A stretch of DNA of 8,442 nucleotides. It comes from Chloroflexota bacterium. GTDB lineage: Bacteria > Chloroflexota > Anaerolineae > Anaerolineales > JACQED01. Position 1 is the first letter of the stretch. Each line of letters begins with the position of its first letter. Position numbers and translations under genes: made by a program. The stretch is taken from assembly GCA_016200785.1 (NCBI GenBank), contig JACQED010000457.1:1-8442 (forward strand), given 5' to 3'. A model generated the notes under the pieces. The model made no database searches. It was not told the origin of the DNA and saw nothing but the letters and a program-made list of their open reading frames with translations. Below are positions 1 through 5,758 of the stretch, in pieces.

Positions 1-517
1 CGTCGTCCACCAGCATCTTCTGGGCCTCCTGAAATTTCTTCCCGGCGGCGGCCTTGTCGGCTCCGCTCAACTGGTTGGCATCGTCGATCAGCGCGTCGAA
101 CTTCGGATTGTTGTAGTAGCCGAGATTGAACAGCGGCTTCTCTTCCGAGTGGAACATGTTGAAGAGAGAGTCGTACGGCGTCACGTAGGTCGGCCACGAG
201 TACATCGCGAAGACGTCCTGCGCTTTGGCCGGATCGCCTTTGCCCAAATCCCATTGGGCCTCCCAGGCCAGCGGTTGCAGATTCAGCTTGACGCCGAGTT
301 TGTCGAGTTCGGCTTTCCACAGTTCTCCGGCCTGTTCCTCGATCGTGTCGCCCGTCGCGAAGGTCATCGTCAATTCGAACCCGCCGTTCGGGTGACCGGC
401 CTCGGCGAGCAGCGCCTTCGCCTTGTCCGTATCGTGGTTGAACTGAAACAGCGTCGGATCGTAGCCGAACATGCCGGTCGGCACGACGCCGTGTGACTGC
501 GTGGCGTAGCCCGACAT
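1..517 (-). pseudogene. C-terminal fragment of family-5 ABC transporter substrate-binding protein (out of frame with its N-terminal half)
   Basis: Reading leftwards from the ATG at 517-515, the minus strand stays open to the window edge (172 codons). It begins MSGYATQSHGVVPTGMFGYD and continues with DKAKALLAEAGHPNGGFELT, then YYNNPKFDALIDDA. These are typical features of the second lobe of SBP_bac_5 peptide/nickel-type binding proteins, including the AGxPxGGFE motif. It is plainly the rest of the lipoprotein whose first 290 residues are encoded just upstream in another frame. The in-frame sequence continues a few codons upstream of the ATG as RTFLKTV, which is also family-like, so this ATG is probably not a natural start. 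However, it overlaps the upstream stop as TGATG, so re-initiation could produce it as a separate polypeptide. The true C-terminus lies beyond base 1. Family assignment is strong; whether the split is biological or an assembly error is open. Confidence 0.8.
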
Positions 518-1410
518 CACCGTCTTGAGGAACGTCCGGGCTTGTCGTCGAGCGTCTTGAGATTCTCAATCGGGATTTCGTACGTCCAATCGGCCTCGCC
601 CGACTCGATCTTCTGCTGGCGCACCGTCGGGTCTTCGACGACTTCCAGCACGGCTTTGTCAAACTGGCCCGGCTTCCAGCCGCCCCAATAGTCGGTGAAG
701 CGCGTCAAGATGATCCGCTGCCCCGGCTCGTACTTCTCAATCATGTAAGGCCCGCTGCCGGCGTCGTGGCCTTCGTTGAACCATTGGCCGTCTTTGTCGC
801 CCACCGACGGACTGAACATCCACGCGGCGTAACCCGACGAGGCGATGAGGTCGAGCGGCGCGGCGTAGTCGAGGTGGAAGACGGCGGTGTAAGGATCTTT
901 GACCTCGACCTGATTGACCGGCCCCCAGATCCAGGCTGCGCCGCCGTTCAGTTTCTTGGTGCGCTCGATCGAGAACTTCACCGCGTCGGCGTTGAACGGC
1001 GTCCCGTCGTGGAACTTGACGCCCTGCCGCAGGTGGAAGGTCCACGTCTTGCTGTCGGCTGACGGCTCCCAACTCGTCGCCAGCCCGGGGCTGAGCACCT
1101 CTTGACTGCCCGGCGGGTTGTACCACACCAGCGGCTCGTAGATGTTCGAGGTGACTGCGCTGTCGTTCGAGAAACTGGTGCTGGGGTCAATGTCTGGGAA
1201 AGTGGTGGTGTAGGCGAAGGTGATGAACTTCGGCGTCGCCGTCGCCTGCGGCGCAGTCGTCGGCTGCGGGGCGGAAGTCGGCTGTGCCGCGGCGGTGGGC
1301 TGTTCCGGCGCGCTCGTCGCCGGGGCCGCAGTGGTTGCCGCGCCGCCGCAGGCCGAGACGATCAGCGCCAGCGCGGCGAGGGTGGTGATGAAAAGTGATT
1401 TGTTGGACAT
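517..1410 (-). CDS. Peptide/oligopeptide ABC transporter substrate-binding lipoprotein, N-terminal part (interrupted)
   Basis: This encodes the extracytoplasmic solute receptor of a family-5 (Dpp/Opp type) ABC importer. The start is MSNKSLFITT, a hydrophobic signal segment follows, and the lipobox VSAC puts the lipidated cysteine at residue 21. Residues about 22-61 form an A/P/T/Q-rich linker. The mature domain shows YEPLVWY (91-97), the hallmark LRQGVKFHDGTPFNADAV (127-144), GSGPYMIEKYEPG (218-230) and QKIESGEADW (266-275). After DDKPG (288-292) homology stops and the frame ends in RSSRR, only 297 residues, against roughly 500-600 for the family. The rest of the protein is in another frame from about 540 leftwards. 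Between the two halves roughly 35-45 family residues (the segment around the conserved 'VRQAL-Y' helix) appear to be missing, suggesting a frame-changing deletion. The ATG at 1410 has a strong AGGAGGAG ribosome binding site. Permease and ATPase genes are expected beyond the left edge. Confidence 0.88.
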   Translation of the reverse strand: MSNKSLFITTLAALALIVSACGGAATTAAPATSAPEQPTAAAQPTSAPQPTTAPQATATPKFITFAYTTTFPDIDPSTSFSNDSAVTSNIYEPLVWYNPPGSQEVLSPGLATSWEPSADSKTWTFHLRQGVKFHDGTPFNADAVKFSIERTKKLNGGAAWIWGPVNQVEVKDPYTAVFHLDYAAPLDLIASSGYAAWMFSPSVGDKDGQWFNEGHDAGSGPYMIEKYEPGQRIILTRFTDYWGGWKPGQFDKAVLEVVEDPTVRQQKIESGEADWTYEIPIENLKTLDDKPGRSSRR

Positions 1411-1416
1411 GGCGAA

Positions 1417-1424
1417 CTCCTCCT
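1417..1424 (-). promoter_or_regulatory. Ribosome binding site of the binding-protein gene
   Basis: AGGAGGAG on the minus strand lies 6 nt before the ATG at 1410. It is one of the two strongest Shine-Dalgarno sequences in the window, consistent with high expression of a binding protein, and it fixes the start codon. Confidence 0.8.
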
Positions 1425-1426
1425 GT

Positions 1427-1468
1427 GAAGTGGTAATCGGTAATTGGGGATCAGGGATTGAATGATGG
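1427..1468. repeat. Degenerate 7-bp-period repeat in the leader of the binding-protein gene
   Basis: On the plus strand the bases fall into successive heptamers such as TAATCGG, TAATTGG, GGATCAG and GGATTGA. They share A at the third and T at the fourth position of the unit, with G-rich ends. The array occupies most of the space between two Shine-Dalgarno-like sequences. It resembles the 7-bp-period arrays at 4650-4677 and 7329-7363 in period but not in exact unit. The periodicity is seen directly; any function is unknown. Confidence 0.5.
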
Positions 1469-1482
1469 CAAATGACCTCCTT
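1451..1482 (-). promoter_or_regulatory. Orphan Shine-Dalgarno with possible six-codon leader ORF
   Basis: A full AAGGAGG (1476-1482) sits in the leader with no annotated gene after it. Four nucleotides later a TTG (1471-1469) opens a six-codon frame ending in TGA (1453-1451), which would encode M-P-S-F-N-P. It could be a leader peptide, a standby ribosome site, or chance. The rest of the 1411-1540 gap shows no recognisable sigma-70 promoter and no terminator hairpin with a U run after the nucleotidyltransferase gene. Confidence 0.25.
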
Positions 1483-1540
1483 CTGATCCTTCGAGATACG
1501 GATCCAAGCCGGGGAATGGCGAAGGCATTGCGGTACTCTT

Positions 1541-1876
1541 TCAAGGCGTCGGCAGGGGCGGCGCGCCCTCGACCGATTCGTAAATCACCTTTAGATCTCG
1601 CTTGACTCTGTCGCGGATGTACGGGCTGATACCGGCTTCGGTCAATAAGTCTACTTTTCTGCCGATCGCCTCTTCGATCTGGATGGCTAGACTTGCCAGC
1701 CCCAGCAGGCTTTTCTGTTTGGAGAAGCGCACGAGCAAGTCAATGTCACTATGCGGCGTGGCCTGACCTCGGGCTACTGAGCCGAATACGCCGATCATGG
1801 CAACGTCGTTCTTGCGACATATCTCAATCAGCTTGCCGGTGTCGAAGGGCAAAGTAAATGCCGCCACGAGGCTCAC
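1541..1876 (-). CDS. MNT-type nucleotidyltransferase (MntA-like), no HEPN partner visible
   Basis: A small cytoplasmic protein of 111 residues with the minimal nucleotidyltransferase fold. The signature GS-x10-D-x-D is complete: G32, S33, D44 and D46 in GSVARGQATPHSDIDLLVRF. The third metal-binding aspartate is probably D76 in RKVDLLTE. In the family, such proteins act as the MntA antitoxin that adds AMP to a HEPN (DUF86) toxin normally encoded next door. No HEPN gene exists on either side here: DUF917 lies upstream, and 130 bp of leader followed by a transport gene lie downstream. The GTG start overlaps the DUF917 stop as GTGA, suggesting translational coupling. Because there is no good ribosome binding site, a later start (GTG at codon 4 or TTG at codon 9, just before PFDTGKLIE) is possible. 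The Pro-rich tail GAPPLPTP is probably a non-conserved extension. Confidence 0.85.
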   Translation of the reverse strand: MSLVAAFTLPFDTGKLIEICRKNDVAMIGVFGSVARGQATPHSDIDLLVRFSKQKSLLGLASLAIQIEEAIGRKVDLLTEAGISPYIRDRVKRDLKVIYESVEGAPPLPTP

Positions 1877-2994
1877 TCCAAGTCTCGAACAGTCACTACC
1901 GGTTCCGGCATCACGTAATCCCCAAGCGGCTGATACTCCACGTCGTAGCCGAATGCGCGCGGGCCGATCACGGCGAGGGCCTCCGGCGTGCGGAAAAGCG
2001 GCGTGCAGGGCAGACCCAGGACGGAGACGCGCAGGCCGTAGCGCGTCTCTTCGGTCGAGACCGGGCGGCCCGTTTCAGAGTCCACGATGCAGATCAAATC
2101 GGGGACGGTGGCGATCGCTTCTCCGTCCACACGCGCCATGAGATTCTCGTTTTGAAACTCAATCCGCAGCGTCGCCCCCGCGTGCAGGTCAAAGCCTTCT
2201 ATCTCCAAACGTCCGCGCGCGAAGCCCTCGGTCGTCCAGCGGGCCACGTCGGCGATTTTGCCCTTGAAGAGTAACTTGCCGCGCTCCTGCGCGAGAATCG
2301 CCGCAACCGGATCGCGCTTCTCGGCCCGCGCCTCCATCACTGTCTTGCCGAGTCGCCACACCTGGCTCACGGTATACTTCACACCCCAGTCGTTCACTTG
2401 CCTGCCGGTGAGCGGCGGGAGGGCGAAGCCGGCGGTGCAACCCATCGCCACCGTTCCGGTGCGTGCGAGTTTCTCCAGCCACAGCGCGGAGACCACGTCG
2501 GTGAAGACGACCGTGTTGCCCTTCTCGTCGCACAACGCGCCGGGCCAGGGTTGCAGGCCGTAGATGAAAAACGTGTTCATCTGCAATTCGGGAAAGGCCC
2601 GGCCCATGCCGTCCACATCCACGATGGGCAGGTCGGCCAGCGCCGCCGCGATCATCGGCTCGATCGAATTCGCGCCGCCGATCTCGTCGGTCATGAGCGC
2701 CGCCGCCGGCTGGCCGACTTCCTTCTCAACCGCTCTCACCGCGCGATAGCATTCGTCGCCTTTCTCGATCTTCTCGATGCCCACCGTCGGCGCGCCGATG
2801 CCGCCCACCGAGATCACGAGGTCGTCGTCTTTCAGCGCCTCGGGCGGTATGACGCGGATGCGCCGACCGGCGCGCAGTTCCTGCCACGCGCGCAATTTGC
2901 CGAGATAGGCGTTGCCGCCGCCGCCCGTGCCGAGAATGGCCGCGCCCAGGGCGACGTATTCGAGATCGAGTTCCGAAAGAAACCACTCGCGCAT
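1873..2994 (-). CDS. DUF917 family protein (S-methyl-thiohydantoin desulfurase-like)
   Basis: 373 residues, full length for the DUF917 family (Pfam S-Me-THD), whose genes often sit next to hydantoinase A/B. The N-terminal glycine loop GTGGGGNAYLG (22-32) follows the typical LGAAILGTGGGGNAY context. Other family motifs are SVGGIGAPTVGIEK (62-75), DEIGGANSIEPM (103-114) and the acidic DVDGMGRAFPE (126-136), followed by the C-terminal domain that ends VIGPRAFGYDVEYQPL. Some members remove sulfur from S-methylated thiohydantoins; for others the substrate is not established, so a role in hydantoin-type ring metabolism is inferred from family and neighbours. The ATG at 2994 comes one codon after the TAG of the ROK gene and in the same frame, with no strong ribosome binding site, so translation probably depends on coupling. 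The sequence looks intact. Confidence 0.88.
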   Translation of the reverse strand: MREWFLSELDLEYVALGAAILGTGGGGNAYLGKLRAWQELRAGRRIRVIPPEALKDDDLVISVGGIGAPTVGIEKIEKGDECYRAVRAVEKEVGQPAAALMTDEIGGANSIEPMIAAALADLPIVDVDGMGRAFPELQMNTFFIYGLQPWPGALCDEKGNTVVFTDVVSALWLEKLARTGTVAMGCTAGFALPPLTGRQVNDWGVKYTVSQVWRLGKTVMEARAEKRDPVAAILAQERGKLLFKGKIADVARWTTEGFARGRLEIEGFDLHAGATLRIEFQNENLMARVDGEAIATVPDLICIVDSETGRPVSTEETRYGLRVSVLGLPCTPLFRTPEALAVIGPRAFGYDVEYQPLGDYVMPEPVVTVRDLE

Positions 2995-2997
2995 GGA

Positions 2998-3978
2998 CTA
3001 CAGTTTCTCGCGCGCCAGCACCGCCGCGCCGACGACGCCCGACGCATCTTTGAGCGCCGCCGGGACGATCCTCACGAGCCGCGCGTTCTGCTTGTTGATG
3101 AAGTTGGCGTACGCGACTTTCCGGATGGGCGCGATGAATCTTTCTCCCAATCGTTCGGTCACGCCGCCGCCGAAGACGATCATCTGCGGGTCAATCGTGT
3201 TCACGAGGTTGGCGGCGAGCAGCCCGAGCGTGTGCTGGGCCACGGCCAGCGCCTCCTTCATCACTTCGTCGCCTTGCTTCAACGCTTCGTAGATGACACT
3301 GCTCGTCAGTCGCCCTCGGCCCACGCTCTGGATCAATTCGGGCACGACACTCTTGCGCCCCTGGGCGACCTGCTCGCGCACCAGGCGCTCCATGCCGGTG
3401 CGGCTCGCCAGCGGCTCCACCGTGCCGGGTTGTCCCGTCTTGCCGACGATGCCATTGTCGGCGGCGACGACGGTGTGGCCGATTTCGCCCGCGCCGCCGC
3501 GAAAGCCGCCGCGCAGCTGGCCGCCGAGGATGATGCCGCCGCCGATACCTGTGCCGACGAAGACCGCCACCATGTCTTTCACATCGCGTCCGGCCCCGTG
3601 CGTGAACTCGCCGATCGCGCCCGAGCGCACATCGTTGTCAATATACGCGGGCAGGCCAAGCGTGTCTTCGAGTTTCTTGGCGAGCGGCATGTTGTTCCAG
3701 CCTCGGCCCAGGTTCGGCGCGAGTCGAACGACGCCGCGTTTCGTGTTCACCGGGCCGGGGACGCCGACGCCGATCCCGCCGAGCGATTTGACTTTAACGC
3801 CGGCGATCTTCGCCGCGCCCTCGATGGTTTCAACCAGCCGGTCGAACACGCCGGACGCGCCGAGTTCGGGCTGAGTCTTGCGCTTGTCGAGGCCGGCGAC
3901 CGCGCCGTCTTTGGCGACCACGCCGGCGCGAATGCTCGTCCCGCCGAGGTCAACGCCGACGTACAGTTTCTTTGCCAT
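2998..3978 (-). CDS. ROK-family sugar kinase-like protein, zinc cysteines absent
   Basis: 326 residues, normal length for a ROK (repressor/ORF/kinase) protein but without a DNA-binding N-terminus, so it is of the kinase type. The ATP-phosphate loop is DLGGTSIRAGV (10-20), the catalytic aspartate region is YIDNDVRSGAIGE (112-124, probable base D116), the second phosphate loop is GTGIGGG (142-148), the ROK sugar-binding motif is GEIGH (164-168) and the adenosine region is VFGGGV near residue 273. The usual zinc motif CxCGxxGCxE is replaced at about 176-188 by GIVGKTGQPGTVE, and the whole protein contains no cysteine. Annotation pipelines would probably call it glucokinase, but the substrate cannot be told. 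In this cluster it sits between hydantoinase A and DUF917. The ATG at 3978 has a strong ribosome binding site, so this gene may be translated independently. Confidence 0.9.
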   Translation of the reverse strand: MAKKLYVGVDLGGTSIRAGVVAKDGAVAGLDKRKTQPELGASGVFDRLVETIEGAAKIAGVKVKSLGGIGVGVPGPVNTKRGVVRLAPNLGRGWNNMPLAKKLEDTLGLPAYIDNDVRSGAIGEFTHGAGRDVKDMVAVFVGTGIGGGIILGGQLRGGFRGGAGEIGHTVVAADNGIVGKTGQPGTVEPLASRTGMERLVREQVAQGRKSVVPELIQSVGRGRLTSSVIYEALKQGDEVMKEALAVAQHTLGLLAANLVNTIDPQMIVFGGGVTERLGERFIAPIRKVAYANFINKQNARLVRIVPAALKDASGVVGAAVLAREKL

Positions 3979-3985
3979 CGCTCAT

Positions 3986-3992
3986 CTCCTCC
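3986..3992 (-). promoter_or_regulatory. Ribosome binding site of the ROK gene
   Basis: GGAGGAG on the minus strand lies 7 nt upstream of the ATG at 3978. It confirms this start over the out-of-frame ATG found within the spacer. Confidence 0.75.
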
Positions 3993-4045
3993 GGGCGAAT
4001 CATGGGGCGGTTTGAACCCTCCGCACCAGGAAAACCAGCGTTCAG

Positions 4046-4060
4046 CCGCGCGCTTCGCGG
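4046..4060 (-). other. Short GC hairpin directly after short-form hyuA
   Basis: CCGCG (4046-4050) and CGCGG (4056-4060) form a perfect 5-bp stem with a 5-nt loop. On the minus strand it starts immediately after the hyuA TGA (4063-4061). There is no U run right behind it (only a TTTT some 15 nt later), so it is a weak terminator candidate, perhaps an mRNA end-protecting or pausing hairpin. The remainder of the 82-bp gap holds only the ROK ribosome binding site. Confidence 0.35.
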
Positions 4061-5668
4061 TCAGCCTGCCGTGGAAGCGGCCTCCAAATTCAGGTTTCCC
4101 ACGGCCTTGGCTCTGACGCGCGTCGCGTTGCTCGGCAGATAGGCCAGCGGGATGTCTTCGACGTCGACGATATGGATTGTATTCGGATCGGCTCCCGCCG
4201 CAATGGCTCGATCCCCGGCCTCTTGCTTGGCGGCGGCGATGGCCTCGTCTCGGCTCACGTCGCGGAGCGAGACGACGCGATCGATTTCGCCCGAAATCTG
4301 CGCGATGGCCGCGCCGACGGCATTGGCGACTTGATAATGCGGCGGGCGCACGACGTCGGACGCGCCGCCGAGCCGGTCGCCCACCAGAATGCTCCCGCCC
4401 CCGACGAGTATCACCGGCACGGGGTCGCGGCTCAACTTCATTCGGTCAATCGCCTCTTCGACGCGGCCCAGCATGAAGGCCAGTCCCGCCGCGATCAATG
4501 CCGGATCGAGATCGGCGACGTTGGCCCTGGCGCCGATGTCCGCCCTCCGTCCGGCCACTGCAATATCGGTCGCCGTCAGCGTATCGCCGCCGAACACGCG
4601 CGCTTTCGTCGTGAGTTCATAGCCGACGGAGAGAGGGCCAACGGAAATCCCCAAATCCCAAGACCCAAATCCCAAAGTGGAGCGCTGATCCACTACGATG
4701 CTTCCGCCGCCAAGACCGAACGAGAAGACATCCGGCATCCGGAAATTCGTCCGCACGCCGCCGACTTCGACCTCGACCGAGGCTTCGCGCGGGAAGCCGT
4801 GCGCCAGCGCGCCCACGTCGGTCGTCGTCCCGCCGATGTCAACGACGATGGCATCCGGCAGGGCCGAAAGAAACGCCGCGCCGCGCATCGAGTTGGTCGG
4901 GCCGGAAGCGAAAGTATACACGGGGAATTTTTCGGCGAAGTCCGCGCTCATCAGCGTGCCGTCGTTTTGCGCGAGGTACAGCGGGCAGTTGAGGCCGAGA
5001 TCGGCCAGCGACTCGCGAAAGGCGGCGATCGTTTTCTGGCCGAGGTCGCGCAGGCAGGCGTTCATGATCGCGGCATTCTCGCGTTCGAGCAAGCCGAGTC
5101 TGCCGATTTCGTGCGAGAGGCTGATCGCGGCGTCGGGGAGTTCTTCGCGAATGATCTGCGCGGCTCGCGTTTCATGTTCCGTGTTGACCGGCGAAAAGAC
5201 ACTGCTCACTGCGACCGAGTTGAGTCCGAAGGCCAGCGTCTGGCGGCAAGCCTCGCGCAAGGCGCGCTCGTCAAATGGAACGATCGGCCTCCCGTCGAAT
5301 TCAAATCCGCCGGGGAGCAGCGCGGCGAAGCCGCGAACGGCGTCGCGCAGATCGGGCGGCCAATCCACCATCGGCGGGAGTGACTGCGTGGCCGGGCCGC
5401 ACAGCCGGAAGACCGCGACGCGTGTCAGCTTTCGCCGTTGGACGACGGCGTTGGTGAAATGCGTCGTGCCGATCATCACCGCGCCGACCGAGGGCTTTTC
5501 GATGTCGGTCTCGGCCAGCACGCCCGACAGCGCGGCGACGATGCCCGAAGTGACATCGGGCGTTGTGGGCCGCTTGGCCCAGCCGACGACCTCGCGCCCG
5601 CGCATCACCACCGCGTCGGTGTTCGTGCCGCCGACGTCAATGCCGATTCGGAATTGTATTTCGCTCAT
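4061..5668 (-). CDS. Hydantoinase/oxoprolinase family protein, A subunit (short form)
   Basis: 535 residues of the HyuA family: an ATP-dependent ring-opening enzyme subunit with the ASKHA (actin-like) fold, usually acting with HyuB on hydantoins, oxoproline or related lactams. The N-terminal phosphate loop is GIDVGGTNTDAV (9-20), followed by GTTHFTNAV (67-75) and ELPDAAISLSHEIGRLGLLERENAA-type family sequence around 176-200. The second half has FASGPTNSMRGA (253-264), DIGGTTTDVG (277-286), GLGGGSIV (318-325), VFGGDTLTATDIAV (358-371) and VGGGSIL (422-428). It lacks the long C-terminal domain of approximately 690-residue HyuA proteins; this shorter type commonly accompanies DUF917. Residues about 328-342 (around TLGFGSWDLGIS) look foreign and are encoded by a 7-bp-period repeat, although the frame is kept. 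No strong ribosome binding site precedes the ATG at 5668. Confidence 0.9.
   Translation of the reverse strand: MSEIQFRIGIDVGGTNTDAVVMRGREVVGWAKRPTTPDVTSGIVAALSGVLAETDIEKPSVGAVMIGTTHFTNAVVQRRKLTRVAVFRLCGPATQSLPPMVDWPPDLRDAVRGFAALLPGGFEFDGRPIVPFDERALREACRQTLAFGLNSVAVSSVFSPVNTEHETRAAQIIREELPDAAISLSHEIGRLGLLERENAAIMNACLRDLGQKTIAAFRESLADLGLNCPLYLAQNDGTLMSADFAEKFPVYTFASGPTNSMRGAAFLSALPDAIVVDIGGTTTDVGALAHGFPREASVEVEVGGVRTNFRMPDVFSFGLGGGSIVVDQRSTLGFGSWDLGISVGPLSVGYELTTKARVFGGDTLTATDIAVAGRRADIGARANVADLDPALIAAGLAFMLGRVEEAIDRMKLSRDPVPVILVGGGSILVGDRLGGASDVVRPPHYQVANAVGAAIAQISGEIDRVVSLRDVSRDEAIAAAKQEAGDRAIAAGADPNTIHIVDVEDIPLAYLPSNATRVRAKAVGNLNLEAASTAG
4650..4677 (-). repeat. Four-copy heptamer repeat inside hyuA forming a G-quadruplex motif on the coding strand
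   Basis: On the plus strand there are four consecutive 7-mers of the form CCCAAAT/CCCAAGA/CCCAAAG. On the coding (minus) strand this reads as four runs of at least three G separated by exactly four bases, a canonical G4 motif (the last run is four G, 4649-4652). It encodes hyuA residues about 331-340 (TLGFGSWDLG), at a place where the family has a short turn between GGGSIV and VGPxSVGY. Confidence 0.75.
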
Positions 5669-5685
5669 CGCTGAGGAATATCTTT

Positions 5686-5746
5686 GCCACGAATTGGACG
5701 AATTTCTCGAATGCGCCGCCTTCGTAAAATTCGTGAAATTCGTGGC
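5686..5746. repeat. Long imperfect inverted repeat (hairpin) between hyuB and hyuA
   Basis: The left arm (5686-5711) starts GCCACGAATT and the right arm (5721-5746) ends AATTCGTGGC. The two 26-nt arms match at 22 of 26 positions, with a 9-nt loop at 5712-5720. Each arm is itself built from short repeated CGAATT-type units. The hairpin fills most of the 90-bp gap between the hyuB stop and the hyuA ATG. It lacks a terminal U run, so it is more likely an mRNA-processing or stability element, or a dispersed intergenic repeat, than a terminator. Confidence 0.75.
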
Positions 5747-5758
5747 TGATCTTTCTGC

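Noticed and set aside
149..496. A 115-codon plus-strand frame at the left end
   Set aside because: The minus strand here encodes clear family-5 binding-protein sequence, so this is its antisense shadow.
1541..1876. A complete HEPN-MNT toxin-antitoxin module
   Set aside because: No frame on either strand beside the nucleotidyltransferase resembles a HEPN/DUF86 protein.
4046..4060. Rho-independent terminator after short hyuA
   Set aside because: The stem is only 5 bp and no U run follows directly, so it was kept only as a weak hairpin rather than called a terminator.
2398..4116. A 572-codon plus-strand open frame opposite the DUF917 and ROK genes
   Set aside because: It is antisense to two well-conserved proteins, is rich in His/Arg/Ala/Asp as expected from the complement of GC-rich codons, and shows no domain motif or start signal.
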